Assembly: GCF_900108175.1 (NCBI RefSeq)
Contig: NZ_FNVO01000004.1
Coordinates: forward strand, 434,001-498,000
From: Thermomonospora echinospora
Lineage (GTDB): Bacteria > Actinomycetota > Actinomycetes > Streptosporangiales > Streptosporangiaceae
Direction: 5' to 3'
DNA length: 64,000 nucleotides
Below the pieces are notes generated by a model, which was not told the origin of the DNA, did no database searches, and saw nothing but the letters and a program-made list of their open reading frames with translations. This document shows, piece after piece, positions 9,056 through 17,836 of this stretch. Every line of letters begins with the position of its first letter. Position 1 is the stretch's first letter. The position numbers and the translations under genes were made by a program.

Positions 9056-10885
9056 TCAGGTGCCTGTGGTGGCCCGCTTGTCGATGGGGCGCAGCCCGTA
9101 CTCGATGAACTCGTCGGCGATCCGCTTGAGGGTCGGGTCGCCGGGCTCGGGCCTGGTGCCGTCGGTATAGGCGGCGTAGGCGTAGACGATGTAGCGTCCC
9201 CGGACCGTGCCGGCGGCGTGGCCGCCCGCCCGGTCGATGTCGGGCGACCGCTCGCCGGGCATCGCACGGAACCACTCGTAGGCCGCGGGGTCGCCGGCCC
9301 GGTTGGCGACCAGCGCCGCCCGGTGGGTCGGCATGACCGCCACCCCGGCGGTGACGGCGATCGTCTCCAGCCGGTTGATGTACGTGGCGCGCACGACGCT
9401 GCGGCAGTTCCCGCGCTCTAGCGCACCGATCATCGCGCCCCGGGCGGCCAGCCCGCACTGGTGGTTGACCGACGTCCGGTCCTGGGTGAAGAACCGCTCC
9501 GCCAGCTCGATCTCCTTGGCGGGGAACACCTCGACGAGGGCCAGCGGGCGGGAGTCGGTCCGCTCGCTGTCGATGGTGGCCGGCGCGGGGCGCCGCGAGG
9601 TGGGCGGCGGGGCGGCGGGCGCGGTGCGGCGGGCGGTGGGGGAGGCGCTACGGGTCGGCCGTTCGGCGGCGCGCGAGGAGTCCCCGCCTCCGCTGGAGGC
9701 CAGGCCGAAAGCGGCCAGGACGGTGGCCGGGATCAGGATCACGATCGCCACCATGGCGATCATCAGCTGGTTGCGGCGACGCACCATCGGCTGCGGGTCC
9801 GGGTCCGGCGTCCGCCGCTGCTGCTCGGTGCCCGTCTCCGGGAACGGCTGGGAGGACTCGGGCGGCGCCTGCGCCACCACCAAGATGACCCCGCCCTCGG
9901 CCAGTTGCTCGGCGGACGCGGCCGGTGCCGTGTGCGGCAGCCCCTCATCGGGGGGGCCGGTGTACTCCGGGGGTGCGACACCGGGCGGGAGCACCGCGTC
10001 GGGTGTCAGCGCGCCTTCCGAGCCGGAGTCGTCGGACGGCACGCTTTCGGCGGCCGGTCTCCCGGCCTTGGCCTGGAGGCCGATGCCCGCGGGCTCCTCG
10101 CCCTGGGGGATCACCTCGACTCCGGGGCTTCGTGGAGCGGAGGTCTTCTGCTCGGGGCTCTGCGGGGCGGGAGTCTCTCGTTCGGGAGCCGGTGGAACGG
10201 GTGTCTTCGGCTCGGGGGCCTGGGAGGTGGACGGCTCTGGTGCCAAGGCGTGGGGAGCGGAGGCCTCTGGCTGGGAGCTGTGGGGGGTGGACGCCTCTTG
10301 CCCGGGGGACTGGGGCGTCTGCGGGGCGGGGGTCTTGTTCGTAGAGGGCCGGGCAGGTCCGGCCGAGCCCTCCGGCTCGTCCTGCGGGCCGGGGTAGAGG
10401 GGGATGCCGTCCGGGGTGGTGTCGGGGTAGGCCGGGAGGAAGGTCTCCTTAATCGGCTTGGCCGGTACGGCGCCGCGGGTGTCCACGCTGGGCACGTCCG
10501 CTCCGGCCACCAGGAAGCCCGGCTCCACGGTGGAGGCGGGCTCGGCGGCCGGAGGAGTCGCAGAGGGCGGCTCCGGGACTGCGGGCTCGGCGGCCTTGGG
10601 ACCGGTCTCCGGCTCGTCCCGGTCGTCATGGGGATCGTCGTCGGGAGTCGCCGCCCACCAGGGTTTGTCGGGGCCGAACAAGGGCACGGTGAACGCGGGC
10701 GCCGCCTGCTCGGGCTCCGGCTCCGAGGCGGATGCCGCTTGCTCGGGCCCGGGGTCCGGCACCGACTCCATGACGGGCGCTCCGGCCTGCCCGAAGCTGG
10801 GCGGGGTCGGCGCCGACGGCGTGCCGTCCGAGGCGGGGGACGCCGAGTCCACCGCGGACTCGGAGGTCTCCTCAGGTCCAGACAT
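9056..10885 (-). CDS. Single-pass membrane protein, Pro/Glu-rich cytoplasmic region, paralogue of the next gene
   Basis: Unknown function, 609 residues from the ATG at 10885 (a TTG two codons upstream is possible). Residues 1-365 are low-complexity (Pro, Glu, Ala, Ser; many PAPQ/SAPHS-type tracts). One membrane helix follows at about 370-398 (MIAMVAIVILIPATVLAAFG), then a Ser/Pro linker and a C-terminal domain of about 150 residues beginning PLALVEVF, with C...ALERGNC..VVRATY. This domain is clearly related to that of the adjacent gene. A TACCCT hexamer 8 bases before the ATG could be a -10 for a leaderless transcript, although the upstream gene ends only 24 bases away, so co-transcription is also likely. 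Confidence 0.85.
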   Translation of the reverse strand: MSGPEETSESAVDSASPASDGTPSAPTPPSFGQAGAPVMESVPDPGPEQAASASEPEPEQAAPAFTVPLFGPDKPWWAATPDDDPHDDRDEPETGPKAAEPAVPEPPSATPPAAEPASTVEPGFLVAGADVPSVDTRGAVPAKPIKETFLPAYPDTTPDGIPLYPGPQDEPEGSAGPARPSTNKTPAPQTPQSPGQEASTPHSSQPEASAPHALAPEPSTSQAPEPKTPVPPAPERETPAPQSPEQKTSAPRSPGVEVIPQGEEPAGIGLQAKAGRPAAESVPSDDSGSEGALTPDAVLPPGVAPPEYTGPPDEGLPHTAPAASAEQLAEGGVILVVAQAPPESSQPFPETGTEQQRRTPDPDPQPMVRRRNQLMIAMVAIVILIPATVLAAFGLASSGGGDSSRAAERPTRSASPTARRTAPAAPPPTSRRPAPATIDSERTDSRPLALVEVFPAKEIELAERFFTQDRTSVNHQCGLAARGAMIGALERGNCRSVVRATYINRLETIAVTAGVAVMPTHRAALVANRAGDPAAYEWFRAMPGERSPDIDRAGGHAAGTVRGRYIVYAYAAYTDGTRPEPGDPTLKRIADEFIEYGLRPIDKRATTGT

Positions 10886-10909
10886 AGGCAAACAGGGTAT
10901 TCGCCGCGA

Positions 10910-12490
10910 TCAGCCCGTGAGGGGTTTGCCTTCGATTCCCCGATAGTGCAAGGCCTTATTCAGGTTGCTGCCGAGGATGATCTGCTGCTGGAACGCCGAG
11001 ACCACCTTGTGGTACTTGCCGGAGATGGTCTTGCCGTCGGGCCGCTGCACCCAGGTCATGATCAGGTAGTGCCCGCGCACGAAGGTGGTGCCCAGCGCGG
11101 CGCCCTTGCCGATCTTCTTGGTGTACCCGGTGCCGGCCAGCGGCTGCAGGAAGGCGTCCCGGCCCGCACCGGCCTTCTCGGCGGCCTTGGCCGCGCTCTC
11201 GGTCTTGAGGTTCAGCACGCCGACCGTGCCGATGAGCAGGCCGTCGGCGCGGGCGTAGGTGGCGCGCAGCACCTGGGCGCAGCCGCCCTTCTTGAGCGCC
11301 GCCTCCAGCTTGCTCCCGTTGACCGCGCCGGTGCAGCCGCGGTCGTGCTTCCAGGCCGTCCGGACGAACTTCTTGCCCTTCTGTGTGAAGGAGGCGGTGC
11401 CGAAGACCTCTTTGAGGGTCAGCGGGTCCGGGTCGGTCGCACGGCTCTTCAGCTTGGCGTTCAGGGGCGCCGGAGGGGTGGTCGGCGTCGGGGTCGCCGT
11501 CGGCCGGGGGGCCGCGGTCTGCGTGCTCGCGGCGGCCGCGCCGTCGTCGGAGTCGCCCTTGAGCATGGTGGACACCGTGAAGCCGCTGCCGATGAGTACC
11601 AGGCCGGCGACCACCGCCCCGCCGATGATCAGCGGCAGGCGGCCGCGCCGCTCGGCGCGGCCCTCGCCGGGCTCGCCGGGCCCCTCAGGTCCGTTGAACC
11701 CCTCCGGACCGCGGGGACCGCCGTCCTCGGGCAAGCGGCGCCCGCCCATCGGGCCGTACGGCTCGTCGTCCGGGGCGTCGAAGGACCCAGGTCCGGGACG
11801 ACCCTGTCCGGGCCCGTACTCACCGGGCGGACCGAACGACGGAGAGTCCTGCCGCTCGAAGGACCCCGCCCCGAACTGGCCGCCCTGGTCGAAGCCGCCC
11901 GAGTCGTAGCCGCCCGTACCGGGAGCAGCCGAGCCGGGACCGCCTGAGTCGTAGCCGCCCACGCCAGGGCTGTGTCGGTCGAAACCGCCCATGCCCGTGC
12001 CACCCGGGCCGAAGTCGCTCGGACCGGGGCCGTCCGTGCCGGGGGTGCCGGAGCCGGGGCCGTCCGCACGGGCACCGGGGATGTCGTAGCCGCCCGTGCC
12101 GGAGGCGAACCGGCCGCCCGGGGCCGCGTCGAAACCGCCGCCGGTGTCGTAGCCGCCCGTACTGGAACCGCCTATGCCGGAACCGCCTGTGCTGAAGTCG
12201 AATCGGCCGGTCTCGCCCAGGCCGAACTGCGCGGTCGTGCCCGCGTCGTAGCCGCCCTCCGCGGGGCCGAAGCGGTCGTCGGCGGGGGGCCGGTCGTTGC
12301 CGGTGTCGAACGACTCGCCGGGGCGCGCGGCGAACGCGCCGAAGGGCGGAGTGAAGGGAGAATCGTCCTGCCCCGGGCGGCCGGCACCGGCCTGCTCCGG
12401 ACCGTGCGGCTCCGCCCCGGGGCCGTACGGCGTGGACGGCGGCTCGGGGGAGTGGCCGCCGGATCTGCCTTGTTCACCCGGGTAACCCAT
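10910..12490 (-). CDS. Single-pass membrane protein, Gly-rich repeat region, paralogue of the previous gene
   Basis: Unknown function, 526 residues. The first ~270 residues are Gly/Pro/Asp/Phe-rich with recurring GGYDSGG- and GGFD-type motifs. One membrane helix lies near 283-305 (LPLIIGGAVVAGLVLIGSGF). A Thr/Pro linker leads to a C-terminal domain starting PLTLKEVF with GCTGAVNGSKLEAALKKGGC and VLRATY. The two cysteines, the AL..G.C..V.RATY block and the following GV....A motif are shared with the paralogue. A long disordered N-terminus inside and a small cysteine domain outside is the most likely topology. The message continues into the paralogue after 24 bases. Confidence 0.85.
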   Translation of the reverse strand: MGYPGEQGRSGGHSPEPPSTPYGPGAEPHGPEQAGAGRPGQDDSPFTPPFGAFAARPGESFDTGNDRPPADDRFGPAEGGYDAGTTAQFGLGETGRFDFSTGGSGIGGSSTGGYDTGGGFDAAPGGRFASGTGGYDIPGARADGPGSGTPGTDGPGPSDFGPGGTGMGGFDRHSPGVGGYDSGGPGSAAPGTGGYDSGGFDQGGQFGAGSFERQDSPSFGPPGEYGPGQGRPGPGSFDAPDDEPYGPMGGRRLPEDGGPRGPEGFNGPEGPGEPGEGRAERRGRLPLIIGGAVVAGLVLIGSGFTVSTMLKGDSDDGAAAASTQTAAPRPTATPTPTTPPAPLNAKLKSRATDPDPLTLKEVFGTASFTQKGKKFVRTAWKHDRGCTGAVNGSKLEAALKKGGCAQVLRATYARADGLLIGTVGVLNLKTESAAKAAEKAGAGRDAFLQPLAGTGYTKKIGKGAALGTTFVRGHYLIMTWVQRPDGKTISGKYHKVVSAFQQQIILGSNLNKALHYRGIEGKPLTG

Positions 12491-12616
12491 GACTTGGACC
12501 TTACCGTTCCATTTGTGTGGTTTCAGACCTCGTCAGGGCACCACGATGGCATGGAAGCGGAGCGAAGAAGGGCGGAACGTGCCGGGTCGGCCTTGATTCC
12601 GGGGTACTCCGGGGCC

Positions 12617-13456
12617 TTATGCCCAGCCGAAGTTCTGCGTCCACCAAGGGCCGCCGGAACCGGTCTGCACGCCGACGCCGATCGCCTTCAGCCCGCAGTT
12701 GAGGATGTTGGCGCGGTGGCCGGAACTGTTCATCCAGCCCTGCATGACCGCGGCGGGGGTCGCGTAGCCCATGGCGATGTTCTCGGCCCCGGGGCTGGGG
12801 TAACCGGTCCTCTTGATGCGGTCGGCGAAGGTGTCCCCGTTCGGGGAGGTGTGGCTGAAGTAGCCCTTGGCGGCCATGTCGGCCGAGTGTCCGCGCGCGG
12901 ACGTCACCAGGCGCTGGTCGACGCGCAGCGCCGGGCAGCCGGCCTTGGCCCGCTCCTTGTTGGTGAGCTCCACCACGCTCGCCTCCAGCCCGGCCAAGCC
13001 GGACGGGGGCGGGGTGTTGCCGCCGCCGCCGGAGCCGGAGCCGCCTCCCGAGCCGCTTCCGGAGCCCGAGCCGCCCGACGACCCGGATCCGCCGCCGGAC
13101 CCGTCCCGGTCCTTGTCGCCGTCGCCGGTCTTCTTCGGGGTGGGCATACGCAGCGACTTGAGGGGCGGCGTGGTCTCCTCGGGCGGCTGTGCGGTCCGGC
13201 CGGGGGCGGGACGCGCGGCGGGACCGTGGCCGGTGACGTCCGCGGTTCCGGGCCGGGTGCCGCCCGCCGAACCCGCCGGGTCGCCGGCGGCGGGGTCGCG
13301 CTGGGCGAGCGCGGTCGTGCTGCCCGAGTTCTCGAAGGCGGGCAGCACCAGGCGGTCGAGGGCGACGCCGGTGCTGACGGCGAGTGCGGCGCCGGTCACG
13401 GTGGCGGCCGTGACAAGGGCGCGCCGTCGCGGGGTGCGGGGGCGGGGGGAGCGCAT
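12617..13456 (-). CDS. Secreted CAP-domain (SCP/PR-1 family) protein
   Basis: The 279-residue protein starts with a positively charged signal or anchor sequence (RRRALVTAATVTGAALAVSTG). A long Pro-rich stretch and a Gly/Ser linker (about residues 110-150) follow, then a CAP domain. Domain markers are LTNKERAKAGCPALR, HSADMAAKGYFSHTSPNG, AENIAMGY and SGHRANILN, close to the YkwD-type bacterial CAP family. The cluster of His and Glu residues typical of the CAP cavity is kept (H in RGHSADM, E in AENI, H in SGHRAN). Extracellular role unknown. It is separated from the neighbouring minus-strand gene by 126 bases. Confidence 0.9.
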   Translation of the reverse strand: MRSPRPRTPRRRALVTAATVTGAALAVSTGVALDRLVLPAFENSGSTTALAQRDPAAGDPAGSAGGTRPGTADVTGHGPAARPAPGRTAQPPEETTPPLKSLRMPTPKKTGDGDKDRDGSGGGSGSSGGSGSGSGSGGGSGSGGGGNTPPPSGLAGLEASVVELTNKERAKAGCPALRVDQRLVTSARGHSADMAAKGYFSHTSPNGDTFADRIKRTGYPSPGAENIAMGYATPAAVMQGWMNSSGHRANILNCGLKAIGVGVQTGSGGPWWTQNFGWA

Positions 13457-13847
13457 CGGTGGCCTTCCGGGTGCGGGGACGAATCCGTCGGCCTTCGCAC
13501 CTTATCCCCATGGAAACCACCAGGTCCGACGTATCGGACCTATCAGGACGAAACGGATCTCCGATGAGCCGGGTCGCGCCCGGGAGTGTGCTGGCGTCCG
13601 TGTCCGGCCCCGCGAGCCGTGTCGGGACACCGCTTCGCGTACGGCATACTGGAAAGTGGCCGGGAGACTGTCGTGACGGCTCGCTTTGACCCATGCCCGC
13701 GCGGCTGGGTATTCTGCCAGTTCGTTGCATCTACCGGTGTGCCCACATCAGGGCCCCGGCCTCCAGGGTGTCGCTTCGGACCATGTTGATCCGGTGGGCG
13801 GGCCCCGGATCCGCTGTGAAGTCGACAAGAAACGAAGGCTTACGACC
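13457..13847. other. 391-base divergent intergenic region (CAP gene / rplM)
   Basis: No credible gene lies here. It contains the rplM promoter listed separately and, presumably, the promoter of the CAP-domain gene. The stretch from 13680 to 13715 is distinctly less GC-rich than its surroundings. The rplM transcript would have a leader of about 125 bases; no known L13 leader structure is recognised. Confidence 0.6.
13686..13715 (+). promoter_or_regulatory. Predicted housekeeping promoter for rplM-rpsI
   Basis: TTGACC (13686-13691) and TATTCT (13710-13715) are separated by 18 bases, close to the actinobacterial principal sigma consensus. It faces rplM, whose start is 133 bases downstream. Confidence 0.6.
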
Positions 13848-14291
13848 GTGCGCACGTACACCCCTAAGCCCGCTGACGTGCAGCGTCAGTGGTACGTCAT
13901 CGATGCGACCGATGTCGTGCTGGGTCGGCTTGCCAGCCAGGTCGCGACCCTGCTGCGGGGGAAGCACAAGCCCATCTACGCGCCGCACATGGACACCGGT
14001 GACTTCGTGGTCATCATCAACGCCGACAAGGTGGCGCTGTCCGGCAACAAGCTGGAGACCAAGCGCGCCTACCGCCACTCCGGCTACCCGGGCGGTCTGC
14101 GGTCCATCGCGTACAAGGACCTGCTGGCCAAGCACCCCGAGCGGGCGGTCGAGAAGGCCATCAAGGGCATGCTTCCCAAGAACACGCTGGGGCGGCAGAT
14201 GTTCAAGAAGGTGAAGGTCTACGCCGGCCCGAACCACCCGCACCAGGCCCAGCAGCCGGTCCCCTTCGAGATCTCCCAGATCTCCCAGTGA
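13848..14291 (+). CDS. rplM: Large ribosomal subunit protein uL13
   Basis: Early-assembly 50S protein. The 147-residue product starts at GTG ([20 protein letters not shown]) and shows the L13 blocks [29 protein letters not shown] and [19 protein letters not shown]. The frame is open upstream to 13686 but the family starts at this GTG. Followed by rpsI, the universal rplM-rpsI pair; the gap is 132 bases. Confidence 0.97.
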   Translation: MRTYTPKPADVQRQWYVIDATDVVLGRLASQVATLLRGKHKPIYAPHMDTGDFVVIINADKVALSGNKLETKRAYRHSGYPGGLRSIAYKDLLAKHPERAVEKAIKGMLPKNTLGRQMFKKVKVYAGPNHPHQAQQPVPFEISQISQ

Positions 14292-14423
14292 CCGGCGGCG
14301 AGCCGCGCCGAGCGGCTCGCGGCGACTCGCAGGCAATGAGCACGACCCCTTGACCGTGGCCGCCGGGGCACCCGAGCAGCGAGATCGGGCCTGCCGCCCC
14401 GGCTAGAAGACCTGAGGAGAACA

Positions 14424-14942
14424 GTGGCCGACAACAGCGGCATCGAGACGCCCGTCGAGGGCGCCGAGTTCGACGAGTACTCCGAGGAGTACCCGGCGGA
14501 GTACACCACCGAGACGCCCGACGCCCCGGCGGAGTACGGGGCACAGCCGGTCGCGACCGGCGCCGCCTCGGCCACCGGCCGCCGCAAGGAGGCCATCGCC
14601 CGGGTCCGCATCATGCCCGGCACCGGCAACTGGACGATCAACGGCCGGACCCTGGACCAGTACTTCCCGAACAAGGTCCACCAGCAGATCGTCAACGAGC
14701 CGTTCGTGCAGCTGTCGGCCGAGGGCCAGTTCGACGTGATCGCCCGCGTCGGCGGCGGCGGCGTGACCGGCCAGGCCGGCGCGCTGCGGATGGGCATCTC
14801 CCGCGCCCTGCAGATCGTCGACCCCGAGCACCGCGCGGTCCTGAAGAAGGCCGGCTTCCTGACCCGTGACGCCCGGGTCAAGGAGCGCAAGAAGGCCGGC
14901 CTCAAGAAGGCCCGTAAGGCCCCGCAGTACAGCAAGCGCTAA
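14424..14942 (+). CDS. rpsI: Small ribosomal subunit protein uS9 with acidic N-terminal extension
   Basis: S9 contacts the P-site tRNA through its C-terminal tail. The 172-residue product has about 50 extra acidic N-terminal residues ([20 protein letters not shown]) before the conserved [13 protein letters not shown]; such extensions are common in actinobacteria. The tail [12 protein letters not shown], which inserts into the P site, is intact. GAGGAGAAC precedes the GTG start. The last ~60 bases and the terminator are copied again immediately downstream, in the same frame, as listed separately. Confidence 0.97.
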   Translation: MADNSGIETPVEGAEFDEYSEEYPAEYTTETPDAPAEYGAQPVATGAASATGRRKEAIARVRIMPGTGNWTINGRTLDQYFPNKVHQQIVNEPFVQLSAEGQFDVIARVGGGGVTGQAGALRMGISRALQIVDPEHRAVLKKAGFLTRDARVKERKKAGLKKARKAPQYSKR

Positions 14943-14953
14943 AACCGGCACCT

Positions 14954-14990
14954 GCGCTCCCCACCCTTGGACCGTCGGGTGGTGGAGCGC
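14954..14990 (+). terminator. rpsI terminator hairpin, copy 1
   Basis: GCGCTCCCCACCC (14954-14966) pairs with GGGTGGTGGAGCGC (14977-14990) with a single bulged base and a 10-base loop. It starts 12 bases after the rpsI stop. There is no T run, which is common for terminators in high-GC actinobacteria. Confidence 0.65.
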
Positions 14991-15061
14991 AAGAAGGCCG
15001 GTACGGGCTCGAAGAAGGCCCGCAAGGCCCCGCAGTACAGCAAGCGCTAAAACCGGCACCT

Positions 15062-15098
15062 GCGCTCCCCACCCTTGGACCGTCGGGTGGTGGAGCGC
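15062..15098 (+). terminator. rpsI terminator hairpin, copy 2
   Basis: Exact second copy of the preceding hairpin, 108 bases downstream, following the pseudo-tail copy of rpsI. Two terminators in series would be expected to tighten termination. Confidence 0.6.
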
Positions 15099-15208
15099 GG
15101 GTCGGCGGGGGCCATCGTCCCCGTCCGGCCGCCACCACGTCGCTTCGCGGGTTTGGCGGCCGTTCGCCGAGGAACGACGCGAACTGGCATGGTGGCCGCA
15201 AGCGTCAT

Positions 15209-15247
15209 ATGACCGCGTGAGCCTATACGGCCCACGCGGTCATCGCT
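15209..15247 (+). terminator. Perfect hairpin with short T run before glmM
   Basis: ATGACCGCGTG (15209-15219) pairs exactly with CACGCGGTCAT (15233-15243) and is followed by CGCTTTT. This is the most canonical terminator shape in the ribosomal region. It lies 47 bases upstream of glmM, so it may instead be a leader hairpin (attenuator or operator) for glmM. Confidence 0.6.
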
Positions 15248-15289
15248 TTTCAAGACCGCGTCCAGGACCCGACCGGTGGGAGTAGAGCT

Positions 15290-16627
15290 GTGGGTCGTCT
15301 GTTCGGAACCGATGGTGTACGGGGGGTCGCCGGCCGCGACCTGACCGCGCGGCTGGCGATGGACCTGTCCGTCGCGGCGGCCCGGGTGCTCGGCGAGGCC
15401 GGGGCGTTCGAGGGGCACCGGCCGGTGGCCGTGGTGGGACGCGACCCCCGTGCCTCCGGCGAGTTCCTGGAGGCGGCGGTGGTCGCCGGGCTGGCCGAGG
15501 CCGGGGTGGACGTGCTGCGCCTCGGGGTGCTGCCCACGCCGGCGGTGGCGTACCTGACCCACACCCTGGACGCCGACCTGGGGGTCATGCTGTCGGCGTC
15601 GCACAACCCGGCGCCCGACAACGGCATCAAGTTCTTCGACCGCAGTGGCTACAAGCTGGCCGACGAGATCGAGGACAGCATCGAGGCCCATCTGGGCGAG
15701 GACTGGGACCCGCCGACCGGCGCGGGCGTGGGCCGGGTCCGGGACGCCTATGGAGCGGTCGAACAGTACGTGGCGCATCTGCTGTCCACGCTGCCGGTCT
15801 CGCTGGACGGGCTGCGCGTGGTGGTGGACTGCGCGCACGGGGCGGCCTCGTCGGTCGCCCCGGAGGCGCTGCGCCGGGCCGGCGCCGAGGTGGTCACCAT
15901 CGGGGCCGCGCCGGACGGCCTGAACATCAACGCCGGCTGCGGCTCCACCCATCTGGAGGCGCTGCAGGCCGAGGTGGTCAGGCAGGGCGCGGACGCGGGC
16001 ATCGCCCACGACGGGGACGCCGACCGCTGCCTGGCGGTCACCGCGGCCGGCGAGGTCGTGGACGGCGACCAGATCATGGCGATCCTGGCGACCGAGCTGC
16101 GCGAGGCGGGCCGGCTGGCCAAGGACACCGTGGTGGCCACCGTGATGTCCAACCTGGGCTTCAAGCTGGCGATGCGGGAGACCGGGATCGGCATGGTGGA
16201 GACCGCGGTGGGCGACCGCTACGTGCTGGAGGCCATGCGGGAGGGCGGCTACACCTTCGGCGGCGAGCAGTCCGGCCACGTGATCATGCTGGACCACGCC
16301 ACCACCGGCGACGGCGTGCTGACCGGCCTGCACCTGCTGGCGGCGATGGCCCGCCGGGGCCACCCGCTGGACGAACTGGCCAAGGTGATGAACCGGCTGC
16401 CGCAGGTGCTGATCAACGTGCGCGGGGTGGACAAGTCCAAGGCCGCGAGCTCGCCGGAGCTTGCCGCCGCCATCGCCGAGGCCGAGACCGAGCTCGGTGA
16501 CGGCGGCCGGGTGCTGATCCGGCCCAGCGGCACCGAGCCCATGGTCCGCGTGATGGTCGAGGCGGGTACCCACGACCGGGCGCAGGCGGTCGCCGAGCGC
16601 CTGGCGGCGGTCGTCGGCGGCCTGTGA
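15290..16627 (+). CDS. glmM: Phosphoglucosamine mutase
   Basis: Converts glucosamine-6-phosphate to glucosamine-1-phosphate for UDP-GlcNAc and cell-wall synthesis. The 445-residue enzyme starts at GTG with [14 protein letters not shown], a near-invariant GlmM N-terminus. The phosphoserine loop [11 protein letters not shown] places the active Ser at about residue 104; the metal loop HDGDADRC and the sugar-binding loop GGEQSGHVI are present, and the C-terminal phosphate-binding [12 protein letters not shown] is intact. GGGAGTAG precedes the start. glmS, the preceding pathway step, lies about 7 kb downstream. Confidence 0.97.
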   Translation: MGRLFGTDGVRGVAGRDLTARLAMDLSVAAARVLGEAGAFEGHRPVAVVGRDPRASGEFLEAAVVAGLAEAGVDVLRLGVLPTPAVAYLTHTLDADLGVMLSASHNPAPDNGIKFFDRSGYKLADEIEDSIEAHLGEDWDPPTGAGVGRVRDAYGAVEQYVAHLLSTLPVSLDGLRVVVDCAHGAASSVAPEALRRAGAEVVTIGAAPDGLNINAGCGSTHLEALQAEVVRQGADAGIAHDGDADRCLAVTAAGEVVDGDQIMAILATELREAGRLAKDTVVATVMSNLGFKLAMRETGIGMVETAVGDRYVLEAMREGGYTFGGEQSGHVIMLDHATTGDGVLTGLHLLAAMARRGHPLDELAKVMNRLPQVLINVRGVDKSKAASSPELAAAIAEAETELGDGGRVLIRPSGTEPMVRVMVEAGTHDRAQAVAERLAAVVGGL

Positions 16628-16642
16628 CCGCCGGGGGGACGG

Positions 16643-17011
16643 TCACAGGTCGGTGATCTCCAGACGGCCGACCTTGAGGTGCTCGATCTCGACGACGCCG
16701 GCCTGCAGATGCCGTACGACCGCCCGCTTGACCACGAGCTTGCCGATCGCGACGGCCCCGACCGCCAGCGCGCCCAGCGCCATCGAGCCCAGCGCCAGCG
16801 AACCGAGCGCGTTGCCCGCGCGCAGGGTGAGGCCGGTCGCGGACGCCCCGGTGACGGTCGCCCCCGTAGCCCGCGCGCCCACCGCCCGTTCGGTACGGAC
16901 CCGGGGGAGCGCGTACTCCTGACAGGCGCCGGCCTCGGTGGTCTCGGTGGTCTCGTCCCGCGGGACGTCCCGGTCGTCCTGCCCAGACTGCCCGGCCTGC
17001 TCGATGCCCAT
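16643..17011 (-). CDS. Small protein with five-residue periodic Gly repeats
   Basis: Unknown function, 122 residues. The first 40 residues are polar and acidic. From about residue 41 to the end the sequence has a five-residue period: Gly falls at 45, 50, 55, 60, 70, 75, 80, 85, 90, 105 and 115, within blocks such as SLALG, SMALG, ALAVG and AVAIG, and ends HLKVG RLEIT DL. This looks like a pentapeptide-repeat-like beta solenoid rather than a membrane helix, although the middle is hydrophobic enough to be mistaken for one. It is convergent with glmM, 15 bases between stops. Confidence 0.7.
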   Translation of the reverse strand: MGIEQAGQSGQDDRDVPRDETTETTEAGACQEYALPRVRTERAVGARATGATVTGASATGLTLRAGNALGSLALGSMALGALAVGAVAIGKLVVKRAVVRHLQAGVVEIEHLKVGRLEITDL

Positions 17012-17092
17012 GCTGCTGCCCCCTGAGTCGGTGGATACGGCTGATCACGATGCTATGGGGCGGGGCCGGGCGCCCACCGCCGGATCGGCCGG

Positions 17093-17752
17093 TCAGCAGC
17101 GGTCGAGGAAGCCTTCCAGGGCGGTGCGGTCGGCGCGGGTCACCGGCAGCCCGTACTTGTGGGCCACGGCGATGTACTTGACCCCGTAGGCGCACTGGTA
17201 GCTCTTGCGGGGCTTCCACTCGCCGGGCCCCGAGTCGCTCTTCTGCCGGTTGGGCACGCCCCACACCGCCAGCAGGTTGGCGGGGTCGTTGGCGAACTGC
17301 TCGCGGCGCGACTCCGTCCACCGGTCGGCGCCCATCCGCCAGGCCAGCGCCAGCGGGTAGACATGGTCGATCTGGACCTCGGCGGCGTCGGCCTTGCGGA
17401 AGGTGATCTCCTTGCCGGTGTAGGGGTCGTCCAGCCGGCCGGAGACGACGACGCACCGGCCCTGCCGCCCGATGTCGGTCAGGTCGCGGGCGAGGACGTC
17501 GTTGCGCTGGTCGCAGCCGTTGTGGTCGATGTCGCGCCAGCGCACCCCGAACTTGTCCCGCTCGTATCCGGCGCCGCGGCCCGCCTCGGCGACGCGCAGC
17601 CGGTCCAGGTCCGCGCGGGCCGCCGAGACGCTCCGCGCGTCCGGCTTCGCATCCTGGGGCGCCCCGTCCCCGCTCGTACCGATCTCGGCGCTGCATCCGG
17701 CCACCGCCAGCAGCGCGGTGGCCATGGCCACTACCGGCCGCCGCAACCCCAT
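17093..17752 (-). CDS. Lipoprotein HNH-type nuclease (DUF1524 / GmrSD C-terminal-like)
   Basis: A 219-residue exported protein. The signal peptide ends in a lipobox-like LLAVAGCS near residue 20, so it is probably a lipoprotein. The C-terminal half matches the secreted HNH group of actinobacteria: IDHVYPLALAWRMGA with the conserved His, then FANDPANLLAVWGVPNRQKSD and the Cys-containing YQCAYG and FLDRC. The conserved His/Asn set suggests an active ßßα-Me nuclease. It may act in extracellular DNA degradation for nutrients; this is inferred from the family. Confidence 0.88.
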   Translation of the reverse strand: MGLRRPVVAMATALLAVAGCSAEIGTSGDGAPQDAKPDARSVSAARADLDRLRVAEAGRGAGYERDKFGVRWRDIDHNGCDQRNDVLARDLTDIGRQGRCVVVSGRLDDPYTGKEITFRKADAAEVQIDHVYPLALAWRMGADRWTESRREQFANDPANLLAVWGVPNRQKSDSGPGEWKPRKSYQCAYGVKYIAVAHKYGLPVTRADRTALEGFLDRC

Positions 17753-17836
17753 CCCACACCGTCCCGTCCGTCTTTTCCCGGTTTATGCCCGGTCATCTCC
17801 CGGCAAACGATGCCACCGCGGAAGGCGTACGGGACG

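Larger units (their letters stand above)
14882..15098 (+). repeat. Tandem duplication of the rpsI 3' end and its terminator
   Basis: Copy 1 (14882-14983, about 102 bp) covers the last ~20 codons of rpsI, the stop and a hairpin. Copy 2 begins at 14984 and repeats them, with a 6-base longer coding part (encoding [21 protein letters not shown], stop at 15048-15050) and a hairpin that is identical for about 50 bases. GGAGCGC occurs at the start of each unit and at the end of copy 2, so a 7-base microhomology could have mediated the event. Copy 2 is in frame with rpsI but has no start codon or ribosome binding site of its own. Confidence 0.9.

Noticed and set aside
9461-11947. An 828-codon plus-strand frame opposite the two paralogous membrane genes
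   Set aside because: Low-complexity Gly/Arg translation; the minus-strand genes have a shared domain and membrane helices that could not arise by chance.
14984-15050. Second, short copy of rpsI as an expressed gene
   Set aside because: It has no start codon or ribosome binding site and encodes only the last ~20 residues; treated as a duplication remnant.
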